Below, piece after piece: positions 6,963 through 16,605 of a stretch of DNA of 64,000 nucleotides. The stretch is from Rhizobium sp. BK376 (GTDB taxonomy: Bacteria > Pseudomonadota > Alphaproteobacteria > Rhizobiales > Rhizobiaceae). A model generated the notes under the pieces. That model was not told the DNA's origin, did not search any database, and was given only the letters and a program-made list of their open reading frames with translations. Positions within the stretch are counted from its first letter, which is position 1, and every line of letters begins with the position of its first letter. The stretch is from contig NZ_SLZG01000003.1 of the NCBI RefSeq assembly GCF_004341625.1, positions 681,045 through 745,044 on the forward strand, given 5' to 3'. A program made the position numbers and the translations under genes.

Positions 6963-8864
6963 ATGTCTGAACAAACCGATCATTCTCCCGAAGGGAAAAT
7001 GAGCAAGAACAAACTCTTTGCCCTCGCCCTCGGCTCGATCGGCGTGGTCTATGGCGACATCGGTACCAGCCCGCTCTATGCCTTTCGTGAGGCGTTGAAG
7101 CCGGTTGCTGCAGATGGCCTGACGCGCGGCGAGGTCATCAGCCTCGTGTCGCTGATGTTCTGGACCCTGACCATCATCGTCACCATAAAATACGTTCTCT
7201 TTCTGCTGCGCGCCGACAACGACGGCGAAGGCGGGACCTTGTCGCTTTTGGCCCTCCTATTGAAGACTTCCAACGGTCACACAGCGGTCCTGATGCTGCT
7301 CGGCCTGACCGGTGCGGCACTCTTCCTCGGCGATGCGATGATCACGCCGGCGCTCTCGGTGCTGTCTGCCGTCGAAGGCCTGAAACTCGTGGCGCCGGAG
7401 CTTTCGGACTATATAGTGCCGATTTCCGTTGCCATTCTGGCACTTCTCTTCGCCATACAGTCGCATGGAACAGGTGCGGTGGCGCGTTTCTTCGGCCCGA
7501 TCACGGCATTGTGGTTCATCGTCATGGGTCTCTCCGGCATCATGCATATCGCCGACGACTGGAGCATCCTTGCCGCTTTCAATCCCTGGTACGCGATCAA
7601 TTTCCTGCTGCATGAAGGCTTCTTCGGCATCGTCGTTCTCGGCGCCGTCTTCCTGACGGTCACGGGTGCCGAGGCGCTTTATGCGGACCTGGGCCATTTC
7701 GGCCGTCGGCCGATCCAATGGGCGTGGTTTGCGTTGGTTTTCCCGTCGCTGACGCTGAATTATTTCGGTCAGGGTGCGCTCGTGTTGCACGAGCCGCTGG
7801 CCATGTCCGATCCGTTCTTCCTGATGTATCCACATTGGGCGATCCTGCCCGTGGTCATCCTGGCGACCTGCGCCACCATCATCGCCAGCCAGGCGGTCAT
7901 TACTGGCGCCTTCTCGCTGACGCGCCAGGCGATCCATCTCGGCTTCCTGCCGCGCATGGAGATCCTGTTCACCTCGGAGACGAATACCGGGCAAATCTTC
8001 CTGCCGTCGGTCAATACCGTGCTGTTCTTCGGTGTCATCTTCCTGGTCTTAAGTTTCCGCACCTCTGATTCGCTTGCGACCGCATATGGCATATCGGTCA
8101 CCGGCGCGATGGTCGTCACCTCGATCATGGCCTTCGAATTCGTCCGGATGCGCTGGCAATGGTCGCTGCTGACGGCAACTGTCGTGCTTCTGCCGCTTCT
8201 GGTTCTGGAATTCATCTTCCTCGGCGCCAACCTGCTGAAGATCCACGATGGCGGCTATATCCCTGTTCTGATCGCGTCCGTCTTCACGCTCATCATGTGG
8301 ACCTGGCGTCGCGGCACGGCGATCCTGATGGAAAAGACGCGTCACACCGACATTCCGCTCGCCGCCTTCGTAAGCTCCATCGAGCGCAAGAGCGAACATT
8401 CTCCGGCCTCCGTCCCCGGAACGGCAATCTTCCTGACCAGCGACCCGGAATCCGCGCCTGCGGCTTTGCTGCATAACCTGAAGCACAATCACGTCCTGCA
8501 CGACAAGAACGTCATCCTGACAATCCGTACGATCAACAAGCCGCGCGTTTCACCGGACAATCGCTATACGGTGGAGAAGATCTCCGAGCGCTTTTCGCGC
8601 GTCGAGCTGCGCTTCGGCTTTATGGAATCGCAGAATGTGTCCCAGGCGCTCGCTGCCTTGCGTAAATCCGGGCTGAAGTTCGACATCATGTCGACCTCCT
8701 TCTATCTCGGCCGGCGCAAGCTCGTGCCCGACGCGAAGTCCGGCATGCCGCATTGGCAGGACAGGCTCTATATCGCGCTCGCCAACGCAGCGACCGATCC
8801 GTCCGACTATTTCCGCCTGCCGGCCAACCGTGTCGTCGAGCTGGGTTCGCACGTCATCATCTGA
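6963..8864 (+). CDS. kup: Kup-type low-affinity potassium uptake protein
   Basis: The 633-residue protein has about twelve membrane segments and a hydrophilic C-terminal domain (about 460-633), the normal size for Kup/HAK/KT transporters. The diagnostic start [20 protein letters not shown] is present, as are [17 protein letters not shown] and the acidic pore-region motif [18 protein letters not shown]. It imports K+ with protons across the inner membrane. It sits 17 bases after corA and is followed by a rho-independent terminator at 8888, so corA-kup looks like a complete ion-transport unit. Confidence 0.96.
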   Translation: MSEQTDHSPEGKMSKNKLFALALGSIGVVYGDIGTSPLYAFREALKPVAADGLTRGEVISLVSLMFWTLTIIVTIKYVLFLLRADNDGEGGTLSLLALLLKTSNGHTAVLMLLGLTGAALFLGDAMITPALSVLSAVEGLKLVAPELSDYIVPISVAILALLFAIQSHGTGAVARFFGPITALWFIVMGLSGIMHIADDWSILAAFNPWYAINFLLHEGFFGIVVLGAVFLTVTGAEALYADLGHFGRRPIQWAWFALVFPSLTLNYFGQGALVLHEPLAMSDPFFLMYPHWAILPVVILATCATIIASQAVITGAFSLTRQAIHLGFLPRMEILFTSETNTGQIFLPSVNTVLFFGVIFLVLSFRTSDSLATAYGISVTGAMVVTSIMAFEFVRMRWQWSLLTATVVLLPLLVLEFIFLGANLLKIHDGGYIPVLIASVFTLIMWTWRRGTAILMEKTRHTDIPLAAFVSSIERKSEHSPASVPGTAIFLTSDPESAPAALLHNLKHNHVLHDKNVILTIRTINKPRVSPDNRYTVEKISERFSRVELRFGFMESQNVSQALAALRKSGLKFDIMSTSFYLGRRKLVPDAKSGMPHWQDRLYIALANAATDPSDYFRLPANRVVELGSHVII

Positions 8865-8887
8865 TCGGCAACAAGATTACGCTGATC

Positions 8888-8914
8888 AAGGCCTCGTTTC
8901 CGCGGGGCCTTTTT
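8888..8914 (+). terminator. Rho-independent terminator after kup
   Basis: AAGGCC and GGCCTT form a stem closed by a GC-rich interior and followed by a run of T (GGCCTTTTT), 24 bases after the kup stop codon. Confidence 0.8.
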
Positions 8915-9041
8915 CATGCGTGTAAACAGCGCTTCCCCCACTGAAGGCTCATGCATGAATTGTCGCATATTAGAATTAACCATCCATCAAGGTTAATGAG
9001 GGATTATCGCGTCTCATGTTTCCGAGTGCGGTTGGAGTCCG

Positions 9042-10220
9042 GTGTTGCGTCGCATGATGAGTTCAAATAGCAAGCGCCTGCTGCCGAAGAACTGGACTTC
9101 GCCTGCCGTATTTGGCTTTTGCGCCTGGCTGATCTTTCCATCCGTCGCTGCCCATGCCGATCTTGCGGGTCTGCTCGCCGGGCTCGACCGGGGAGGGGAC
9201 AACTGGCGCATGGTGCTCACCAATTCGCCGGCCGGTTCCATCCACCAGGGCGAACTCGCCTTTGCAAATGCGGACGCTCAGAAAATCGGTGCTGAGGGCG
9301 GCATGGTGCTGCCGGACGGTCGCCGCATAGCCTTTTCCGAAGGCGAAAAGGGCAGTGATCCGAGACCGGACGAGGATCGGATCAACCGCAGCGAGAAGAA
9401 GCCTCGGCTCGTGTCGGTCCTTCCCATGCAGCCGCCCAAGGATTTTACCGCCGGCTCGATCCTGCAGCGGCAGAGCCTGCTCTCGCCGCCGCCATCGGCA
9501 CTCTCGACGAAGCTTGCCTTTGCGAAGCCCCGCATCACCGACAAGTCGATCGTGGTTGCCTCAGCCTTTGAAAAGCCGCTACCGCCTCCGCCGGCCTATG
9601 TCGTTCCGTCCTATCTGGCGAGCCTTGTCACAAATCAGAACGCCGATTCTCTCGCGCTGGGTTATGCGTCGCCGCAGGCTGATGACAGCAAGGTTTCGCC
9701 CTTCGATTCCATTCTGACCAAGGATCAGGGGACCGAAGGCCGCTTCGTGCCGCAGATCGGCCCTGAGGATCACGCTTGGGCCGCAAGCATCCTGCCGCCG
9801 ACGGTCTTCTCGCCCGATGAGCAGCAGTGCCTTGCGACCGGCATCTATTTCGAAGCGCGCGGGGAATCGCTGAAAGGCCAGGCAGCCGTTGCGCAGGTCA
9901 TTCTCAATCGCGTCCGCAATCCGGCCTATCCCAAGACCATTTGCGGCGTCGTCTACCAGAACGAGGATTGGCACAATGGCTGCCAGTTCTCCTTCGCCTG
10001 CGACAAGATCAAGGACAAGGTCAATTCCGCCTATCACTGGCAGGTCGCCCGGCAGGTTGCCATGGCAGTTACCGCTGGCAAGATCTGGCTGCCGCAGATC
10101 GGCTCGGCCACCCATTACCATGCAGTCTACGTTCACCCACGCTGGGCATCGACGATGGAAAAGGTCGGGCGCATCGGCATGCACATCTTCTATCGCACCT
10201 ATGGCGGGGGCTGGATCTGA
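9042..10220 (+). CDS. SleB-type cell wall hydrolase, exported
   Basis: The start is GTG 9042 (TTGGAG upstream), giving 392 residues; ATG codons four and five codons in are alternatives. A hydrophobic segment ending near AAHADL (about residues 20-40) acts as signal peptide or anchor. A long Pro-rich middle part leads to a C-terminal hydrolase_2/SleB domain (about 265-390). This has YFEARGES, a following QAAVAQVILNRV helix and CQFSFACD; the Glu in FEARGE is the usual catalytic acid. Such enzymes cleave glycan strands of peptidoglycan in the periplasm. The promoter region holds a 7-bp inverted repeat, ATTAACC/GGTTAAT (about 8975-8997). Confidence 0.88.
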   Translation: MLRRMMSSNSKRLLPKNWTSPAVFGFCAWLIFPSVAAHADLAGLLAGLDRGGDNWRMVLTNSPAGSIHQGELAFANADAQKIGAEGGMVLPDGRRIAFSEGEKGSDPRPDEDRINRSEKKPRLVSVLPMQPPKDFTAGSILQRQSLLSPPPSALSTKLAFAKPRITDKSIVVASAFEKPLPPPPAYVVPSYLASLVTNQNADSLALGYASPQADDSKVSPFDSILTKDQGTEGRFVPQIGPEDHAWAASILPPTVFSPDEQQCLATGIYFEARGESLKGQAAVAQVILNRVRNPAYPKTICGVVYQNEDWHNGCQFSFACDKIKDKVNSAYHWQVARQVAMAVTAGKIWLPQIGSATHYHAVYVHPRWASTMEKVGRIGMHIFYRTYGGGWI

Positions 10221-10395
10221 ATACCTCTGCTGGGTTAATCGCCCGGATGAGCAGCGCTTCCGCGGGAAACCGCCGGATGAATGTGCCCTCCGCCCAAGGG
10301 ATTCTTTGCGACCGTTTTGAGCGATCGTCGTCGATTTGTCATAAGCCCATGATTCTTCATGGCTAATTTATGGCTGGACATATACTGCCTACGCC

Positions 10396-10424
10396 TTGAC
10401 TATGCTTTTTCCTAAAACTATGTT
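10396..10424 (+). promoter_or_regulatory. Promoter of the atp operon
   Basis: TTGACT (10396-10401), a 17-base spacer and TATGTT (10419-10424) make a strong housekeeping-type promoter 109 bases ahead of the atpI start. The rest of the 312-base gap after the SleB gene holds no gene that I can see. Confidence 0.65.
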
Positions 10425-10532
10425 GCGCGCGACTTCAAAACGGGCCGAAAGGTGGCAAAACCTCCCGTTCGTTCGTGCGTTTACCGGGGTAGCGGTAGCG
10501 TAAGCAGCGAAAAGACGAGGAGGAATGGCACC

Positions 10533-10874
10533 ATGTCGGATGATCGGGACGAGGGTCTGGAAAAGCGACGGGCGCAACTGGGAGCCGAACTGGCGAGCAA
10601 GCGCGCTGCGGAGGGAGAGGACGAGCAGGGGGAAATTCGCGCCGAGGCCAGCCGCAAAGGCTATGCTGAGGCGATGAAACTCTCGAGCGAGTTCATCGCC
10701 GCCATTATTGTGGGCGCTGTTCTGGGCTATCTCTTCGACCGTTTTGTCGGCACGGCGCCGTGGGGTATGATTATACTGCTGCTTCTCGGTTTCTGTGCTG
10801 GTGTATTGAATGTTCTGCGGGCAGCCGGAAAGGTGGCATCACCTGGCGCTGATCTCAGAACAGGAAAGAAATGA
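10533..10874 (+). CDS. atpI: ATP synthase protein I
   Basis: ATG 10533 follows GAGGAGGAA and gives 113 residues. A charged N-terminal half (about 1-45) is followed by two membrane segments (FIAAIIVGAVLGYLFDRF and MIILLLLGFCAGVLNVLRAAG). AtpI is not part of the mature enzyme but helps assemble the c-ring and heads F0 operons in many bacteria. Its place immediately before atpB supports the call. An upstream in-frame GTG/ATG region (10452) lacks a ribosome-binding site. Confidence 0.9.
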   Translation: MSDDRDEGLEKRRAQLGAELASKRAAEGEDEQGEIRAEASRKGYAEAMKLSSEFIAAIIVGAVLGYLFDRFVGTAPWGMIILLLLGFCAGVLNVLRAAGKVASPGADLRTGKK

Positions 10875-10953
10875 GACGGAAGCTTCGCTGACAGCGTGGT
10901 TTTCAAGGCATTGGTTTCCGTCGTGACGGCGGACAAAGAAGAGAGAACAAGCG

Positions 10954-11706
10954 GTGGCAAACGGTCCTACCCATCAGTTCCTGATCCACAAGATTGTACC
11001 GATCGAAATCGGTGGGATTGATTTTTCGTTCACCAATGCTTCGCTGTTTATGGTCGCTGCTGCCGTCATTTCTGCCGGCTTCCTCTATTTTGCCACCTCC
11101 AGCCGCGGCGTTATCCCGACCCGCTCGCAGTCCGTGGCGGAAATGTCCTATGAATTCATCGCGAAGATGCTCAAGGAAGGGGCAGGGACGCAGGGGATGA
11201 AATTCTTCCCCATGGTGTTCTGCCTGTTCATGTTCGTGCTGACTGCAAACCTGCTCGGCATGGTGCCTTACTTCTACACCGTCACCAGCCAGATCATCGT
11301 CACCTTCGCGCTGGCGCTCTTCGTTATCCTGACGGTCATCATCTACGGTTTCTGGAAGCACGGCTTCGGCTTCCTGAACATCTTCGTGCCGCAAGGCGTC
11401 CCCGGCATACTTCTGCCGCTGGTGGTGTTGATCGAAATCATCTCTTTCCTGTCCCGTCCGATTTCGCTCTCCGTTCGTCTCTTCGCCAACATGCTCGCTG
11501 GCCATATCACGCTCAAGGTGTTCGCAGGCTTCGTTGCCTCGCTCGGAGCCCTTGGCGCGCTTGGTGTCGGCGGTGCCATCCTTCCCCTGATCATGACCGT
11601 CGCCCTGACCGGTCTTGAGCTCCTCGTCGCCTTTCTCCAGGCCTATGTCTTTGCGGTGCTGACTTGCATGTACCTCAACGACGCAATCCATCCTGGCGGG
11701 CACTGA
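10954..11706 (+). CDS. atpB: F0F1 ATP synthase subunit a
   Basis: A GTG start at 10954 gives 250 residues with five or more membrane helices. The essential Arg lies in the conserved helix [15 protein letters not shown] (about residues 170-185), and the final helix carries [20 protein letters not shown]. Subunit a provides the proton half-channels next to the c-ring. It lies in the order atpI-atpB-atpE-b'-b, the separate F0 operon known from rhizobia; F1 genes are absent from the window. Confidence 0.97.
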   Translation: MANGPTHQFLIHKIVPIEIGGIDFSFTNASLFMVAAAVISAGFLYFATSSRGVIPTRSQSVAEMSYEFIAKMLKEGAGTQGMKFFPMVFCLFMFVLTANLLGMVPYFYTVTSQIIVTFALALFVILTVIIYGFWKHGFGFLNIFVPQGVPGILLPLVVLIEIISFLSRPISLSVRLFANMLAGHITLKVFAGFVASLGALGALGVGGAILPLIMTVALTGLELLVAFLQAYVFAVLTCMYLNDAIHPGGH

Positions 11707-11773
11707 GGATATCAACATTGACGTCTTCAGGGCGTCAGTCATTCGCCGCAACAACCATTCAAAGGAGTTCAAC

Positions 11774-12001
11774 ATGGAAGCGGAAGCAGCAAAGTTCATC
11801 GGTGCAGGTCTGGCTTGCTTTGGTATGGCCGGTACGGCTCTCGGCCTCGGCAACATTTTCGGCAGCTACCTCTCCGGCGCTCTGCGCAATCCGTCTGCCG
11901 CTGACAGCCAGTTCGGCCGTCTGGTATTCGGCTTCGCCGTTACGGAAGCTCTGGGCATCTTCTCGCTGCTCGTAGCTCTCCTCCTGCTCTTCGCCGTCTG
12001 A
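11774..12001 (+). CDS. atpE: F0F1 ATP synthase subunit c
   Basis: The 75-residue hairpin has two hydrophobic helices joined by the polar RNP loop (38-40). The proton-carrying carboxylate is Glu58 in [10 protein letters not shown]. Multiple copies form the rotor ring in the inner membrane. AAAGGAG lies just before the ATG. A terminator-like hairpin at 12019-12052 directly follows, which would favour subunit c over the downstream b subunits, matching its high stoichiometry. Confidence 0.98.
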   Translation: MEAEAAKFIGAGLACFGMAGTALGLGNIFGSYLSGALRNPSAADSQFGRLVFGFAVTEALGIFSLLVALLLLFAV

Positions 12002-12018
12002 TTTCAGCGGCTTGATAG

Positions 12019-12052
12019 ATCACGGTCTGCGGCCAGCGGGCCGTGATTTTTT
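12019..12052 (+). terminator. Intra-operon hairpin with T-tract (partial terminator) after atpE
   Basis: ATCACGG (12019-12025) pairs with CCGTGAT (12041-12047) and is followed by six T. It stands inside the atp operon, between atpE and the b' gene, so it should terminate only part of the transcripts. Confidence 0.55.
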
Positions 12053-12076
12053 ACATTTGTACACCTGGAGGTGAGC

Positions 12077-12661
12077 ATGTTCGTGACCCCGGCTTACGCA
12101 GAAGAAGCCGCGCCGGCAGCCGGCGAGACACAGACCGAGACCGGCACGCCTGGAGCACATCCGACTTTCCCGCCATTTGACGCCAAGTGGTATCCGTCGA
12201 TGCTGCTCTGGCTGGTGATCACGTTTGTCATCTTCTATATCGTGATGCAGAAGGCCGTCATTCCGCGCGTCGGCGGCATTCTCGAAAGCCGCCATGCCCG
12301 CATCGCACAGGACGTCGAGGAAGCAAGCCGCCTGAAGGCTGAAGCAGACGCTGCTGTCGAGACCTACGAAAGCGAGCTGGCTGCAGCACGCGTCAAGGCC
12401 AATGCCATCGGAACGGCAGCCCGCGACGCCGCAAAGGTCAAGGCCGAAGAAGATCGCCGCGCGATCGAGGCAAGTCTTTCGGAAGAATTGAAGGCTGCCG
12501 AGGCACGTATCGCCGAAGTGAAGACCAAGGCTTTCGCCGACGTCGGATCGATCGCCGAGGAAACAGCATCGAGCGTCGTCGAGCATCTGATCGGCGCAGC
12601 TGGCGCCCAGGGTGACGTCGCTGCAGCCGTCGCGGACGCATCCGCCAAGCGGGAGGGTTGA
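12077..12661 (+). CDS. atpG: F0F1 ATP synthase subunit b' (AtpF'/AtpG-type)
   Basis: ATG 12077, six bases after TGGAGG, gives 194 residues; a GTG at 12071 is too close to the Shine-Dalgarno. A variable Ala/Glu-rich N-terminus precedes one membrane anchor (about 40-65, PSMLLWLVITFVIFYIVMQ) and a long Ala/Lys/Glu-rich coiled coil. Photosynthetic and alpha-proteobacterial ATP synthases use a b/b' heterodimer as peripheral stalk, and this is the b' form. Its stop codon is three bases before the atpF ATG. Confidence 0.92.
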   Translation: MFVTPAYAEEAAPAAGETQTETGTPGAHPTFPPFDAKWYPSMLLWLVITFVIFYIVMQKAVIPRVGGILESRHARIAQDVEEASRLKAEADAAVETYESELAAARVKANAIGTAARDAAKVKAEEDRRAIEASLSEELKAAEARIAEVKTKAFADVGSIAEETASSVVEHLIGAAGAQGDVAAAVADASAKREG

Positions 12662-12663
12662 TC

Positions 12664-13155
12664 ATGGAATTCGGTTTTGACGAAACTTTCTTTGCATTCG
12701 TCGCCCTCATCATCTTCCTGGGCCTGATGGTCTACCTCAAGGTTCCGGGCATGATGGCGAAGTCGCTTGACGACCGCGCTGATCAAATCCGTAACGAGCT
12801 GGCGGAAGCCAAGCGTCTGCGCGAAGAAGCCCAGCACCTGCTGGCCGAATACCAGCGCAAGCGCAAGGAAGCCGAAGCCGAAGCCGCCCATATCGTTGCC
12901 GCCGCCGAGCGCGAGGCAGAGATGCTGACGGCCGAAGCACGGAAGAAGACGGAAGAATTCGTTGCCAACCGCACGGCGCTTTCGGAAGCCAAGATCAAGC
13001 AGGCTGAAGTTGACGCAATGAAGGCGGTTCGTTCCGCTGCCGTTGACCTCGCGATCGCTGCTGCAGGCTCGGTTATCGCCAAGAAGGCAGATGGCGGTGT
13101 TCAGTCGCAGCTCTTCCAGAACGCCGTCGGCGAAGTGAAGAGCCGCCTGAACTAA
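12664..13155 (+). CDS. atpF: F0F1 ATP synthase subunit b
   Basis: The 163-residue protein has an N-terminal membrane helix (FFAFVALIIFLGLMVYLKV) and an extended amphipathic coiled coil typical of the peripheral stalk. GGGAGG lies seven bases upstream of ATG 12664; the in-frame TTG at 12658 overlaps the previous stop and is less likely. It is the last gene of the F0 operon and is followed by a strong terminator. Confidence 0.94.
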   Translation: MEFGFDETFFAFVALIIFLGLMVYLKVPGMMAKSLDDRADQIRNELAEAKRLREEAQHLLAEYQRKRKEAEAEAAHIVAAAEREAEMLTAEARKKTEEFVANRTALSEAKIKQAEVDAMKAVRSAAVDLAIAAAGSVIAKKADGGVQSQLFQNAVGEVKSRLN

Positions 13156-13179
13156 GCAGCTCGCATCTGATGATTTTGA

Positions 13180-13206
13180 AAGGCCCCGCTTCGGCGGGGT
13201 TTTTTG
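13180..13206 (+). terminator. Rho-independent terminator of the atp operon
   Basis: CCCCGC/GCGGGG stem with a short CTTCG-type loop and a T-tract (TTTTTT), about 25 bases after the atpF stop. Confidence 0.9.
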
Positions 13207-13249
13207 TTTTTGGGGGTGCAGCTATTCCGAAAAGCTTGCGTCGTGCCAA

Positions 13250-13420
13250 CCCCCTCTGCCCTGCCGGGCATCTGCCCCACAGGTGGGGAGATTGGCTGGG
13301 CGCACGGGCTTCCCCAAACAATTGGCATTTCTGCACATCGAAACGGTTGAAAGAGGGAAATCCCAAGCCACTTGTAATCTCCCCACCTGTGGGGGAGATG
13401 CCCGGCAGGGCAGAGGGGGG
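13250..13420. repeat. Long inverted-repeat intergenic element
   Basis: The left arm (about 13250-13293) and right arm (about 13376-13420) are nearly perfect reverse complements over about 44 bases, separated by about 80 bases. Each arm contains CCCTGCCGGGCATCT and CCACAGGTGGGGAG, themselves partly palindromic. The size and structure recall rhizobial intergenic mosaic elements (RIME) and related palindromes; the family assignment is from memory. It lies between the converging atp operon and rnhB, so it disturbs no gene. Confidence 0.75.
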
Positions 13421-13447
13421 AATTGCAGGCACCTTTGCCTGCGACCC

Positions 13448-14122
13448 TTACTCCTCCACCACGCCCGCACCATCCTTGCGTAACGGCCTAAAACTCATGC
13501 GATGAAGCGAGCAGGGCCCGTGTTCCTCGATGCCACGCCGGTGTTGCGCGGTGCCATAGCCGGCATGCGCGGCAAAGCCGTAGGCCGGGAAGACCAGATG
13601 CGCCCGCGTCATCATCCGGTCACGCGTGACCTTGGCGACGATCGAGGCGGCGGCGATGGAGAGCGAGCGCGCATCGCCTTTGACGACGGCCTTGCCCGGG
13701 CAGGGAAGGCCTGGTGGAACGTCGAGCCCGTCGGTCAGCACGTAGCTTGCCGGCAGTGAGAGGCCGATCACGGCGCGGCGCATGGCGTCGAGGCTTGCCT
13801 TGCGGATATCCGTTTCGTCGATGCGGGTGGAGCTGGACGAGGCGATCGCGACCGTTGCCGTCTGAATGATCACTTCGAACAGCTCTTCGCGTCGCTGTGC
13901 CGAAAGCTGCTTCGAATCGTTCAGGCCGTCGGGAATGCAGTCGGGATCGAGGATGACTGCAGCAGCGACTACAGGACCGGCCAGCGGCCCGCGCCCGGCC
14001 TCGTCAGCACCCGCGACAGGCCAGTGCCCGGCCTTGCGCGCGGAGAGTTCCAGCGTGAAATCCGGAACGAGAGGAACGTCCTCGAAAAGCAGAGGAGAAT
14101 CGGGTGGCGTGCGACGTGTCAT
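13448..14122 (-). CDS. rnhB: Ribonuclease HII
   Basis: With ATG 14122 (GAGGGT upstream) the protein has 224 residues. It carries the RNase HII signature [20 protein letters not shown], whose Asp and Glu begin the catalytic set, then NDSKQLS and a later Asp region ([30 protein letters not shown]). It removes RNA from RNA-DNA hybrids and misinserted ribonucleotides. An N-terminal extension of about 25 residues precedes the core. It converges on the atp operon across the inverted-repeat element. Confidence 0.95.
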   Translation of the reverse strand: MTRRTPPDSPLLFEDVPLVPDFTLELSARKAGHWPVAGADEAGRGPLAGPVVAAAVILDPDCIPDGLNDSKQLSAQRREELFEVIIQTATVAIASSSSTRIDETDIRKASLDAMRRAVIGLSLPASYVLTDGLDVPPGLPCPGKAVVKGDARSLSIAAASIVAKVTRDRMMTRAHLVFPAYGFAAHAGYGTAQHRRGIEEHGPCSLHRMSFRPLRKDGAGVVEE

Positions 14123-14236
14123 GCGGCGGACCCTCGCACGCCAGCCCGATCTCCTGCAAGCCCCCGGCATCAGGGCGGCGGTCCGGGGGCTATATCGCGG
14201 GCAGGGATTGGAACTACCCGCGAAACTTGAAGATTG

Positions 14237-15394
14237 TCAGAGCAGCGAAAGCTGCACGCCGCTGCCATTGGGCGGCACGAAGAGATCGTCGCGCAGATGG
14301 ATGCTGCGGCGGGTCAGCCCCAGCCGCTTCACGGCCAATTCGAAGCGCCGGCTGATCTGCCAGGCATAGGGGCCCGCACCTTTCATGCGCTTGCCGAACT
14401 CAGCGTCATAATCCTTGCCGCCGCGCATGGAGCGGACCAGCGACATCACGTGCCGGTAGCGGTCGGGATAGTTCTGCAGCAGCCAGTCGCGGAAAAGCGG
14501 GCTCACTTCCAGCGGCAGCCGCAGCATCACATACCCGGCTTCCAGCGCGCCAGCTGCCTTGGCCGATTCGAGGATGCGCTCCAGCTCATGGTCGTTCAGC
14601 GCGGGGATCATCGGCGCTGCCAACACCGAGGTCGGAATGCCCGCCTCAGACAGCGCCTTGATCGCCTGCAGCCGTCGTGTCGGCGTCGCCGCGCGTGGCT
14701 CCATCGTCCTCGCCATCTTGCGGTCGAGCGTCGTAATCGATAGCGCCACGCGCGCGATGTTCTTCGCCGCCATCTCCTGCAGGATGTCGATGTCGCGGAT
14801 TATGAGGGCCGACTTGGTGACGATCGAGACCGGATGATTGGCCCTGTTCAGCACTTCGAGGATCTGGCGCATCACCTGCCATTCCTTCTCGATCGGCTGA
14901 TAGGGATCGGTATTGGTGCCGATGGCGATCACCTTCGGCTTGTAGCCGGGCTTGGCAAGCTCGCGCTCCAAGAGCTTCGGCACATCCGGCTTGGCAAACA
15001 GCTTCGCCTCGAAATCGAGGCCAGCGGAGAGCCCCATATAGGCGTGCGTCGGCCGCGCGAAGCAATAGATGCAGCCATGCTCGCAGCCGCGATAGGGATT
15101 GATCGAGCGGTCGAAGGAAATATCCGGAGAGGTGTTGCGCGTGATCGCCGTACGCGGCTTTTCCACCTGCACTTCCGTCTTGAAGGGCGGGAGGTCTTCC
15201 AGCGTCTGCCACCCGTCATCGAAGCTCTCGCGCTGCGAGGGCTCGAAGCGGCCGGTTGGGTTCAGGCCGGCGCCGCGACCGCGCCTGCGATCGACCTCGA
15301 TCCTGAGGCCCGCCGCTGCGATCATGGCGTCGGCAACGTCTGCCGTGTTGGCAGGTGCAAATGCAGCCTGCCCCGCGAGGGACTGTGGGTTCAT
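14237..15394 (-). CDS. PA0069/SplB-like radical SAM protein
   Basis: ATG 15394 follows GGAG with six-base spacing and gives 385 residues. The cluster-binding Cys-x3-Cys-x2-Cys is seen as CEHGCIYCFA around residue 110, followed by RPTHAYMGLSAGLDFE. This is the pattern of the PA0069/Rv2578c group, related to spore photoproduct lyase. The substrate is unknown. It lies just downstream of rnhB's start on the same strand (114-base gap). The sequence supports membership of the radical SAM superfamily, not a specific reaction. Confidence 0.9.
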   Translation of the reverse strand: MNPQSLAGQAAFAPANTADVADAMIAAAGLRIEVDRRRGRGAGLNPTGRFEPSQRESFDDGWQTLEDLPPFKTEVQVEKPRTAITRNTSPDISFDRSINPYRGCEHGCIYCFARPTHAYMGLSAGLDFEAKLFAKPDVPKLLERELAKPGYKPKVIAIGTNTDPYQPIEKEWQVMRQILEVLNRANHPVSIVTKSALIIRDIDILQEMAAKNIARVALSITTLDRKMARTMEPRAATPTRRLQAIKALSEAGIPTSVLAAPMIPALNDHELERILESAKAAGALEAGYVMLRLPLEVSPLFRDWLLQNYPDRYRHVMSLVRSMRGGKDYDAEFGKRMKGAGPYAWQISRRFELAVKRLGLTRRSIHLRDDLFVPPNGSGVQLSLL

Positions 15395-15535
15395 CGATAG
15401 CTCCAAGGCGGCGGATGCTGTTGCATCCCGTTTCGACCTTGATTAAATTCCTATCGAGAAAACGAGAACAATGCAAGAACAAAAAGCGGAAATCCGCCGC
15501 TGGCAATTAATTGGGCAACGCTCTATAAACAGGCA

Positions 15536-16054
15536 ATGTTGACAGTCATTATCGAATGCCAGGATCAGGAACCCGAGCTGGCGCAGACATTGGCAGCCCT
15601 TGTGGCGGGCGCGGTAGAGGGCCTCGTCTGCGACGTCGTCGTGCTGGATCATGGCTCTGGCGACGGCACCGAGCGGGTGGCCGACGCAGCCGGCTGCCGC
15701 TTTTATTCTGAGTGGGATATCAAGGACATCCTGCACTCTGCCCGCGGCGAATGGCTGCTTCTGGTCGAGCCGGGCGCACGGCCTCAGGCCGGCTGGATCG
15801 ACGAGATTGCCGAATACGTATCGCTGAACAAGGTGCCCGCCCGGTTCACGGCTTCGCGCGGCTATCGCCGGCCGTTCCTGAAGCGAATGGGCCGCGCGCG
15901 ACCGCCGCTGGAACTCGGATTTCTGGTCTCCAAGCGTCAAGCGATCGCGACCGCGAAAACAGGAATGCGGCTTGCGGAATTCACCAAGGGACAAAAGGCG
16001 CGCAGGCTGTCGAGCGAGATGATCCCATCCTGGGTTGCCCGGGCCGCGAGATAG
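15536..16054 (+). CDS. Small family-2-like glycosyltransferase
   Basis: The 172-residue protein starts MLTVIIECQDQEPELAQTLAAL, with DVVVLDHGSGDGTERVADAAG and GEWLLLVEPGARPQAGWID. This is the nucleotide-sugar-binding half of a GT-A fold, shorter than a full GT2 enzyme. No membrane segment is apparent. The DxD-like position reads EPGA, so metal binding may be altered. It converges on moaB, two bases separating the stop codons. Acceptor and donor cannot be assigned. Confidence 0.7.
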   Translation: MLTVIIECQDQEPELAQTLAALVAGAVEGLVCDVVVLDHGSGDGTERVADAAGCRFYSEWDIKDILHSARGEWLLLVEPGARPQAGWIDEIAEYVSLNKVPARFTASRGYRRPFLKRMGRARPPLELGFLVSKRQAIATAKTGMRLAEFTKGQKARRLSSEMIPSWVARAAR

Positions 16055-16056
16055 GG

Positions 16057-16605
16057 TCAGCTGCCGCCGCGTTTCAGGTGCTCGTCGAGCCGCGGCATGA
16101 TCTCCACGAAATTGCAGGGCATGTGCCGGTAGTCGAGCTGCGCCTTAAGGATGCCGTCCCAGGCGTCCTTGCAGGCACCGGGAGAGCCGGGCAGCACGAA
16201 GATGAAGGTGGCGTTGGCAACGCCGCCGGTCGCACGGGACTGGATGGTGGCCGTACCGATCTTGTCATAGGAAATACGATGGAAAACCTCCGAGAAGCCG
16301 TCCATGCGCTTCTCGAACAGAGGCTCCAGCGCCTCTGGCGTGACATCGCGACCGGTGAAGCCGGTTCCGCCAGTGGTGATCACCACATCGACCGAATCAT
16401 CCAGTGTCCAGGCCTCGACCTGCGTCCTGATCCGCACCTTGTCATCGGGGACGATGGCGCGGGCTGCGAGACGATGGCCGGCCTCTCCGATGCGCGCGAC
16501 GAGTGTATCGCCGGATTTGTCATCGGCCAGGGTCCGGGTATCCGAAACTGTCAGCACTGCGATGCCGACAGGAATGAAGGCGCGCGATTCATTTGTATTT
16601 GCCAT
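16057..16605 (-). CDS. moaB: Molybdenum cofactor biosynthesis protein B
   Basis: The protein has 182 residues with start ATG 16605; the preceding ATG at 16608 overlaps the ispE stop but is too close to AGGAGA. The MoaB/MogA fold is shown by ILTVSDTRT-like AVLTVSDTRTLADDKSGD, VDVVITTGGTGFTGRD and LPGSPGACKDAWD. It is thought to adenylylate molybdopterin before molybdate insertion. It is the third gene of the TPR-ispE-moaB unit, overlapping or abutting ispE. No other Mo-cofactor gene is nearby. Confidence 0.93.
   Translation of the reverse strand: MANTNESRAFIPVGIAVLTVSDTRTLADDKSGDTLVARIGEAGHRLAARAIVPDDKVRIRTQVEAWTLDDSVDVVITTGGTGFTGRDVTPEALEPLFEKRMDGFSEVFHRISYDKIGTATIQSRATGGVANATFIFVLPGSPGACKDAWDGILKAQLDYRHMPCNFVEIMPRLDEHLKRGGS

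Noticed and set aside
8975..8997. TTAA pair upstream of the SleB gene as a CtrA site
   Set aside because: The spacing between the TTAA halves is 13, not 7; kept only as a small inverted repeat.
13170..13505. Short frames within the inverted repeat after atpF
   Set aside because: They are translated from the palindrome arms and match no protein family.
14123..14236. Possible RNA gene between rnhB and the radical SAM gene
   Set aside because: GC-rich but without a tRNA-like cloverleaf, promoter or terminator.
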